Assembly (NCBI GenBank): GCA_040218795.1
Contig: JAVJQT010000001.1
Span: forward strand, 1-64,000
Length of the DNA stretch: 64,000 bases
Origin: CCMP332 sp040218795
GTDB lineage: Bacteria; Bacteroidota; Bacteroidia; Cytophagales; CCMP332
Direction: 5' to 3'
Shown here in pieces: positions 17,653-25,700 of this stretch. Numbering within the stretch: the first letter of the stretch is position 1; each line of letters starts with the position of its first letter. The position numbers and the translations under genes are program-made. The notes under the pieces were generated by a model. It worked only from the letters and a program-made list of their open reading frames with translations, searched no databases and was not told the origin of the DNA.

Positions 17653-20600
17653 CTAACGCTGTATTATGAATTTATGTAATGCAACTTCATCTCCAAAGTT
17701 GAGTTTCATTATATAGTTTCCGGAAGCCAGATCAGAGACATTGATCTCTTTGGTTCCAACTATATTCTCATTTGAAGTTAAAATTGTACGACCCATCATA
17801 TCTACAATTTGATAGCCTTTAAGTGATTCGCTTTTTACTTCGATCACTAGACGATCTTTTGCAGGGTTTGGATAAACTTTAGCAAACTGCTCAAGTCTGT
17901 CGTTCAATCCTGAAACTACCATTACTGACTCACAGATTGTATCACTACCACTGGCATTACTTGCTGTTAAGCAAACAGTGTATGTTCCAACTGCAGCATA
18001 AGTGTGACTTGGACTTTGAGATGTACTTGTGTTACCATCTCCGAAATCCCAACTCCAACTTGTAGGATTACCAGAAGAAGTATCTGTAAATGCAACTGTT
18101 AAATTAGTTGCAGAATAAGTAAATCCAGCTGCAGGAGGTGCAACCATTGATACCTGAATATCAAACTGACCAACAGTTGCTGCCCAACCATCTACCTGAA
18201 CATAAACTGTATCTCCCGCTGTTACAGCAGAAGTAGTCATTTCAGATAACCAGTTAGTAGCGTCGATATCTTCACCACAACCTATTTCAGTATAACCCGC
18301 ATAGTCTCCGCAACCATTACTTGCAAGATAGGCTGCTATTTGCGTATCGTTATTTGGAGTACCAGGGAAATTAGTTGAAACAAAGTAGGCTGCATTAGAA
18401 GGTGCTACAAAGAACAACCACACTGTATTGTCCAATACACCTGATGTTCCACCGGCACCATCTGTCCAGCAAGAACCTGTAGGCTCTGCGGCATCAAAAC
18501 CCGTACCTTCATTGGTAAATGAAGCTGGAGCTGCACCTACTACCAATTCAGCAGCACTACACGGCATATCGTTGCCTACACCAAATTCTATTTCAATGTA
18601 CTGAAGCGTTCCCTGATCCGCACCAAAATTATCCTGATATCTCAGAATCCATGTACCTGCAGGAGAACCAGAATTAAATCCGGATAATGCACTATCAGGT
18701 GAATATGGTCCTATAAAAGGTGTTGTTCCAGCACTGATCGGCGTACTTGCAGTATCAGTGAAAGTCAATACCGTATCACAAGCGCCATTGTTCAATCCAA
18801 AATGATCACCACTGCCACCATGTCCATCAAATAATAATACAGTGTCACCAGCTGGTGAAACTAGTTCCATTACGACATCACTGGTATAGGTATGATCTAA
18901 TATCAGGTGAACAGCACTAACAAATACATCTGCACCAAGATTAGCTCCTGAAGCATTGGATGCATCAATTGGAATTTCAAACCAGTTTGGTCCGTTCCCA
19001 TCAGGAAGAACTTGATTTATTCCGCATAATGACGGATTACCAATGGCTGTATTGAAACTTCCTGATAGCCACTCTGAAGTGTCACCAGGGGCACATATCT
19101 CTCTTACGTATACATCGTAAGCAGTACTTTGCATTAATCCGGAGATTGTTGCAAAAGTATCAGTGCTCGATTGGAAAATTCCCGTACCAGGAACAAAGCC
19201 TGCAGTATCGTATTGGATCTCCCAGGTGGCTCCACTTGCATTGGATGTCCATGAAATATCAGCTGAAGTTGTAGTTACTGAATTCACCACAAACGAACTT
19301 GGTTTTGGACATGTTGGCGCTTCAGAAATTGAAAATTCATCAATTGCCATATCACCTGTAAATCCAAAGCCGTATACACCTACCCATCGGAACCTAACTG
19401 TTCCAAGTCCAGGGCCAACAATAATATTTTGTTCAATAAACGGGTCAGTATCCGAACTTTGAACTTGACCAACCTGTGACCACAATGTAGTCCAAACGCC
19501 GGTTGCGCTATCTTCCCATTGGAAGTGCATTGTACCCATATTTCCACCGAACATATGATACCAGAAGTTCACCTGAGGATTAGTCATTGCTGACATTTCA
19601 ATATAAGGCGTAACTAACCATGCAGTATCACCAGTACTAGCAGGGCTACTTGCCTCTGTATACATATACTGTCCACCGCCGCTTACATCATCAGAAGGGC
19701 CAGTGCCACCGGATCCAGTACCATTTGCATCCGCTCTCCATGAAAATCCGGAAGAACCTGTTGGAATTTTAGACCAGCAAGGATCAACATTCGCTGCTGT
19801 CCAAACGCTAGTACTATCAAAACTTTCGGATAAAGGTGCTGAGTAAGTCAAACAAGGCGTTTGAATTAAAACAGGTCCAACCCAGTTAGATGAATCACCA
19901 GGCGCACAAACCTCTCTCAGATACACGTCATAGGAAGTAGCAGGCAATAAGCCACTAATAGATGCCGGAGAACCGGTTCCAGCCACACCTGTTCCAGTAC
20001 CTGCAGTATATCCTGGTGCTCCATATTCTAAAATGAATGAAGTTCCAGGTCCGCAAGATGTAAATGAGAATGATGCATTGGTGGTTCCGACAGAAGTTGA
20101 AGTAAATAATGCCGGATCTGGGCATACCCCAGGCGCAAGATTTTCAACTCTGATTTCATCAATTGCCATATCTCCAGTGAAACTGGTTCCTCTAATTCCT
20201 CTAAATCTGAATTGAACCGTATCACTTGTTACACCAACACAAGCTAAGATTACACTTGCACTTAACCAAGGATCAGCACTCGCAGTTTGTTGTTGTCCAC
20301 TAACATTGAATACATCATTTATCCATGTACCATTGTTGTTCACATCAACGGCCAGAGTTCCCATAGTGGCTCCATACATATGATATTTAAATGTTAATTC
20401 AGCAGCACTTAAACCAGTAACATCAATAAATGGAGTATAAAGCTCAGCAACATCTCCTGTACCTCCTGAAGAGGCTTCAGTGTAGGCATATAATCCAGAA
20501 CCATCAGCATCCGTACTAGGTCCAGTGCTTCCGGAAGTAGTTGTTCCACTTTCTGGCAACCACACATACGTACTTGTACTTTGTGCAGCCCAACAAGGAT

Positions 20601-22590
20601 CAATTGTACTTGGCTCAGCCCAGTTTGGCCCAGCGATACTATCTACAAATGGAGCCGTGAAAGGCGCACAATTTGTAAATATCGAAAGTGGTCCTACCCA
20701 AAAAGATGAATCATTTGATCCACAAATTTCTCTGACATAAAAATCATATCCTGTGGCAGCTGAAAGTCCAGAAATGGTTGGAGAAGTTGAAGATACAAAT
20801 GAAGAAGTACCTCCTGTACCCGCTGTATAACCCGGAGCACCATATTCTACTTCCCATGCTGTTCCAGTTCCATTGCTATTCCAGGTAAGATCAACAGTTG
20901 AAAATCCAATACCAGTACTAGCTAAACCAGATGGAGCAGGACAGGTTATAGGCTGACCAACAATTAAATCATCCATATAGAAGTAAAAATCTTCGGCATC
21001 AGATGTAATACCAGAAGTGGCATAAATTCCGACTAATACTTCATTACCCGCCGTTACACCTAAAGGATATTGATTAAATGTTAATGTTCCGGTAAGTATA
21101 GAAGAATCTGCTCTGGTAAAATCTTTAATGGACGAATAAGTTGCTCCACAATCGGTAGATATCATAATGCTCACTGTATCATCAGAACCCATAAGACTTG
21201 GACTGGTAGTTCCACCACCAGAAAATGCCATAACTGCAGTTTTGATTGCAACTACTTCATTTCCCGAAATAGTAGTGAATTTAGGACCAGAAATCCATTC
21301 ACCCGGATTGGCAGTTCCAAAAATATTTATAGTTGCAGCTTCAGATCCTAAGAAAGCAGCTTGAGTAGTATTGGTTGAAAACCAATCTGAAAAAGTACCT
21401 GTAGGAGGTCCTTGCGCAGGTCCTCTTGCCTCGGTCCATCCTGATGGAAGCGTTGTATTACTTCCTGTCCAGGTGTCAAAATCCAATACTTGCGGAAGTG
21501 CAAAATTTGGAGAATTTGTAATTGAATAGCCAGATAAGGCATCATTACTTGCATCTTGGTCTCCAGGCATCACCGCAGTTGCCGTGAAATCATAAGTGTT
21601 TGCTCCACTCATATCAATTGTTCCAGGAATGTTCACCATCATCGATGCTCCTGATGCCAAAGTTCCGGTAGTTAATGTTGTAGATACAGAAGTATAAAGT
21701 GAACCATTTGTATCAACACTTAATGTAACCGGCGTATTATTAACTGAGAAATCAATAGAATTTGTTCCAAAATTTGAGATTTCAACAGTTCCCGTTTCAC
21801 TAGCTCCTACACAACCATTAACAGGCGAAAGTATCGCTGTTGAAGCTAAATCATTAGCTAAAGGCGGTGCAAATTGCCAATATTGATTATCAGTATTACC
21901 TGAACCTAATCCTTGAAGGTTCCATGAACTGGAGCCATCTACACCCATTGTATTATTGACTTGAACGCCAACTGAAGTTCCTGTAACACCAGATCCGCCG
22001 TACATTTCCATACAGTAAATTTTATTAGAGGTTTCCTCAAGGACAACCGCATTATAAAAAAATGCTCCTCCAGGACCCCACTCATATGAATGCCATCTAA
22101 TCCAGAATTGACGATTTGGAGCAGTTCCAAATTCTTTCCAATAAACTCTGTCATTTGTACCAGTTGGTGCAAATCCGGTAAATGGTGCCCAATAACTGGC
22201 AATTGTATTATTTGGCAATGAATCCGTAGGAAGTGCTTCCGGTGTATTTGCCGGAACACCTGTTGCAGATGTGTCAAATGTTACAAGACCATTACCAGAT
22301 GCTTTAAAATGAGTTACAGGCGTACCTGCAAAATCAAATGCAAATGTAAGTGGAAATGCAGCAGACCACTGATTTGTTGATATGGATGGAGGTAAAACTT
22401 CAGTCCAACCTGTTGTTGAGAAGTCACTGTCTGTATTTGTGCCTCCCGGATTGCCTGCAGATGCTCCACTTTGAGTGGCATTATATTGCGCCTGCACTGC
22501 AATGGTGGATAAAAGCGTCAGCAAGGCCACAGCAAAAATTTTGCCATAAGAAGCCCAACCACGCCATCGATTTTGTCGAAGTATTGTCAT
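17653..22590 (-). CDS. Giant T9SS-secreted modular protein 4 (FN3, MAM, P-domain)
   Basis: 1645-aa secreted protein with signal peptide 1-35 (ending AVQAQ). Approximate order: unknown beta-rich head 36-245; CARDB-like 247-360; choice-of-anchor-like domain 365-545; FN3 548-640; MAM 646-816; FN3; MAM 920-1088; FN3 1090-1178; a P/Homo B-type domain 1206-1336 (LDHTYTSDVVMELVSPAG and GTWILRYQDNFG) with no attached subtilisin protease; an unnamed beta domain 1340-1480; PKD 1486-1555 (WDFGDGNTS); T9SS type A sorting domain 1565-1645 (VYPNPA). Its sorting domain and head differ from the other five, making it the most divergent member. A paired direct repeat precedes its promoter. Confidence 0.9.
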   Translation of the reverse strand: MTILRQNRWRGWASYGKIFAVALLTLLSTIAVQAQYNATQSGASAGNPGGTNTDSDFSTTGWTEVLPPSISTNQWSAAFPLTFAFDFAGTPVTHFKASGNGLVTFDTSATGVPANTPEALPTDSLPNNTIASYWAPFTGFAPTGTNDRVYWKEFGTAPNRQFWIRWHSYEWGPGGAFFYNAVVLEETSNKIYCMEMYGGSGVTGTSVGVQVNNTMGVDGSSSWNLQGLGSGNTDNQYWQFAPPLANDLASTAILSPVNGCVGASETGTVEISNFGTNSIDFSVNNTPVTLSVDTNGSLYTSVSTTLTTGTLASGASMMVNIPGTIDMSGANTYDFTATAVMPGDQDASNDALSGYSITNSPNFALPQVLDFDTWTGSNTTLPSGWTEARGPAQGPPTGTFSDWFSTNTTQAAFLGSEAATINIFGTANPGEWISGPKFTTISGNEVVAIKTAVMAFSGGGTTSPSLMGSDDTVSIMISTDCGATYSSIKDFTRADSSILTGTLTFNQYPLGVTAGNEVLVGIYATSGITSDAEDFYFYMDDLIVGQPITCPAPSGLASTGIGFSTVDLTWNSNGTGTAWEVEYGAPGYTAGTGGTSSFVSSTSPTISGLSAATGYDFYVREICGSNDSSFWVGPLSIFTNCAPFTAPFVDSIAGPNWAEPSTIDPCWAAQSTSTYVWLPESGTTTSGSTGPSTDADGSGLYAYTEASSGGTGDVAELYTPFIDVTGLSAAELTFKYHMYGATMGTLAVDVNNNGTWINDVFNVSGQQQTASADPWLSASVILACVGVTSDTVQFRFRGIRGTSFTGDMAIDEIRVENLAPGVCPDPALFTSTSVGTTNASFSFTSCGPGTSFILEYGAPGYTAGTGTGVAGTGSPASISGLLPATSYDVYLREVCAPGDSSNWVGPVLIQTPCLTYSAPLSESFDSTSVWTAANVDPCWSKIPTGSSGFSWRADANGTGSGGTGPSDDVSGGGQYMYTEASSPASTGDTAWLVTPYIEMSAMTNPQVNFWYHMFGGNMGTMHFQWEDSATGVWTTLWSQVGQVQSSDTDPFIEQNIIVGPGLGTVRFRWVGVYGFGFTGDMAIDEFSISEAPTCPKPSSFVVNSVTTTSADISWTSNASGATWEIQYDTAGFVPGTGIFQSSTDTFATISGLMQSTAYDVYVREICAPGDTSEWLSGSFNTAIGNPSLCGINQVLPDGNGPNWFEIPIDASNASGANLGADVFVSAVHLILDHTYTSDVVMELVSPAGDTVLLFDGHGGSGDHFGLNNGACDTVLTFTDTASTPISAGTTPFIGPYSPDSALSGFNSGSPAGTWILRYQDNFGADQGTLQYIEIEFGVGNDMPCSAAELVVGAAPASFTNEGTGFDAAEPTGSCWTDGAGGTSGVLDNTVWLFFVAPSNAAYFVSTNFPGTPNNDTQIAAYLASNGCGDYAGYTEIGCGEDIDATNWLSEMTTSAVTAGDTVYVQVDGWAATVGQFDIQVSMVAPPAAGFTYSATNLTVAFTDTSSGNPTSWSWDFGDGNTSTSQSPSHTYAAVGTYTVCLTASNASGSDTICESVMVVSGLNDRLEQFAKVYPNPAKDRLVIEVKSESLKGYQIVDMMGRTILTSNENIVGTKEINVSDLASGNYIMKLNFGDEVALHKFIIQR

Positions 22591-22641
22591 AATAAGTGTA
22601 TTTAATTAAAGAATAGTTTCAAATAAAAAATGATCGAACAG

Positions 22642-22674
22642 CTAAAGTAAGGAAAACAGTTATAATTCACGAAA
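22642..22674 (-). promoter_or_regulatory. Putative promoter of giant protein 4 gene
   Basis: On the minus strand TTTCG (22674-22670), a 20-base gap and TACTTTAG (22649-22642) approximate the TTTG/TAnnTTTG pattern, about 50 bases before the ATG. The -7 element matches 7 of 8 positions of the degenerate consensus. Confidence 0.4.
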
Positions 22675-22678
22675 TAAA

Positions 22679-22711
22679 CGGTCGATATTTTAATATAAGC
22701 GGTCGATATTT
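22679..22711 (-). repeat. Paired 12-bp direct repeats upstream of giant protein 4 promoter
   Basis: CGGTCGATATTT occurs at 22679-22690 and again at 22700-22711, 21 bp apart (two helical turns). The pair lies immediately upstream of the putative -33 element, where an activator would bind. I see no other copy near the neighbouring T9SS genes. Confidence 0.7.
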
Positions 22712-22731
22712 GGATAATTTAGATTCAATAT

Positions 22732-22759
22732 AAAAAAAGCCAATCCGAAGATTGGCTTT
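22732..22759 (-). terminator. Terminator of giant protein 5 gene
   Basis: AAAGCCAATC (22736-22745) pairs with GATTGGCTTT (22750-22759), followed in the minus direction by a T run. The core GCCAATCCGAAGATTGGC is identical to the terminator of the next gene. Confidence 0.9.
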
Positions 22760-22781
22760 AAATCATGTAAGATTTATTCTT

Positions 22782-25700
22782 TTATTCAATGACAATTCTT
22801 CCATTGATCAAAGTTTTGTCATTTCTGATTTTCAGAATATAGGTGCCCTGCGCCAGTTCGTTTAATCGAATATCGTGATTCAATTCTTCACCCATGGCTT
22901 GAGCTTTTTCACTGTAAACCACTGTTCCTGTCATTGACAATATCTCAATATTAACTTCTCCGCTAATATTTTCAGCAGAAATCCTGAAACTTCCGTCTGA
23001 AGGATTAGGGAAGACATTGAGATTCGTATATGCATTGTCATTAATTCCACCGACTGGTACAAATACAGCTTTCGTAGTATCTTTAATACAAGAGCCTGCA
23101 TAAGCTGTTAATGTAATCAAATACGATTGTGACTGAGGGAATGTATGCTGAGGATTGGCTGCAGTAGCAAAAGTACCATCACCAAAATCCCAAAGCACCG
23201 AATCCACATTCGGACTTAAAGAAGATGAAAATGTAATGGTCAAACTTCCTGTAACTTGAGAGGTAAAATTGATTACCGGTGTAGTGCTGTGGAATGCATA
23301 AACAGGAACTCTTCCACTAATGGTTACAGAATTACATCCAGTAGTGCTTTGCAATGATTCTACGTAGAGTGTATCATCCTGAGTTACGTTGGCAAGGGTA
23401 TATGTATTTCCAGTTCCAAGAGGACTTCCTCCAATTGGTACATCAAACCATCGATCAGTATCTCCAGTTGAAAATACTTCCAGGGTAACCGGCCCACTTT
23501 CGCAGGTTTCGCCATTGGCCACACTATCTACGACCGGCGTAAATAAGGAGGCAAATATTTTGGCACTTGAAGCATCATTGGTCGTGTCTTCATCTGTAGG
23601 CAATGCTGAGCGACCTATAACTGTATAAGTCTGCGGTACTGAAAGGTCAGCATTGTTCGTAAAATTATATACAAATGTAGAACCAGGGTTTATTGGTCCC
23701 GGGATTGTTTCAGTAGGAGATGGAGTACCATTTACAGTATAAAATACAGGAATATTAGACTGTGGTAATATACCTTTATTGGTAACTCTCATAGTAATAG
23801 GTGTATTGGCCGTATATCCGCAACCCGACTGAAGCCCAAATAGGGAATCCACTTTGATATCATTATTTGGCGACTCGAGTATATGGAAATTATCAAAGGC
23901 AAAACCTTCATCCTGTACACTTCCGTCCGATCCAAATACCACACGCATTAATACGCCTGAATTACCGGCATAACTGTTTAAGTTGTTTTCTGCCGTTAAC
24001 CAGCCATTTGAGCCATTATTGCTTGTTGCTCTTCCTGTCCAACCTTCCTGATTTGTGAAGGACAGTCCATTGACGGTATTATCTGTATACCAGTTGTCCG
24101 GATCACCAAATGCACCTACAGGAGTCCATGTTGCACCTGCATTGGTTGAAGCCTGAACCTGTGCTCCATCCCAGGAAAACTCGGAATTCCAGTTGACGTC
24201 AATTTTAATTAAAGGCAATGTTAAACTGCTAAAATCGAAACATGGTCCTAATACAAATGCTTCTTCATTGGCATTATAAACACCGGTTAAATTGGTATTC
24301 CAGGCATTAACACCCGATGAAGCTCCACTTATATTCGCAGTGGCTGGCGTACCAAGGGCCCACGAACTATTGGTTCCACCAGAAGTCCAGCCACCATTTC
24401 CTGATTCGAAATCTTCATAATAAGGGAATGATGATATTACCGGAATACTAATTATATCTAGCCCAAGTGAATCATCCAAAGGATTTTGGTCTGCACTAAA
24501 TGTGGCGATTGCTCCAAATGCATAAGTGGCCGGCACGGATAAATCCACCGTACTTGTAAATGTATAGAAAGCCGTATCACCCGGGAACAAATCAGAAGCT
24601 AAGACCAGATTTTCATTGGTTGCCACACCATTTAAATAATAAGAGAAATTCAATGTTGTACCTGTAGTGATGGTATTTAGACCAATATTGGCATATTCTA
24701 AGATCACAGTATCCGTAGCAGAAAGTCCGCAACCGGAAACAGGAGAAATAATATCGATTAGTTCCACATTGAAAGGTAAAGCTGTTTCAACCAATTGGAA
24801 ATTATCAAAGGCAACGCCTTCACCAGTTACAGATCCATCAGATCCAAACTGCATTCTGAATAAGGCATCGGGTTGTCCGCTAAGCGATGAAAGATCCGCT
24901 GTTGCTGTCAACCAGCCTCCGGATTCATTTCCGAATCTACCTCCCCATCCTTCGCCGTCTGCGCCGGCATTTAGGAGACCGTTAAAATTACCATTATACC
25001 AGTTCGTTGAATTTGGATCACCAAGGAAACTTACTTTTTGCCAAGTAGCACCTCCATCAAGAGAAGTTTGTAATTGCATGCCATCCCATCCTGTTTCAGA
25101 ATCCCACCAAATATCAATACTAACTTCAGGTGCTATCAAAGAGTCAAATGCAAAACAAGGCCCCGTTACAACACCATCTTCATTATTAATATATGGCCCT
25201 GTCAAATTCGTTACCCAGGAGTTCGGCGCGGAAGCAGGAGAATTAATTATTGGTCCTGCAGGAGTGCCAAGTGCCCAGGTTGTATTGCCGCTGGCCAACC
25301 ATCCGCCGGGTCCTGAATCAAAGTTTTCAGAATATGGATAATTGCTTATGATCGGTATACTGACCAAAGCGAATCCAAGTGAATCGTTTAAAGGATTCTG
25401 ATCGAGAGAAAAGGTGGCTTTAGCGCCAAATTGATAGGTAGCCGGTACGGACAAATCAACGGGAGCCGTAAATGTATAGAGTGCGGTGTCACCAGGCAAT
25501 AGATCTGCGGTCAGAACAAAATTCTCATTGGTGGCTACACCATCGAGGTAGTAACTAAAGTTAATTGTAGTTCCTGATGTAACTGCATTTAAGCCAACAT
25601 TGGCATATTCAATTTGAACCGATTCAGTCGCAGTAAGCCCACATCCGGATCCTGGAGATAATATTTCTATCAATTCCAGATTGAATGGTAAGGCTGTTTC

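Noticed and set aside
24667..25341. 224-aa plus-strand open frame
   Set aside because: It lies wholly inside giant gene 5 on the other strand, shows no domain pattern, and mirrors the repeat structure of the real gene.
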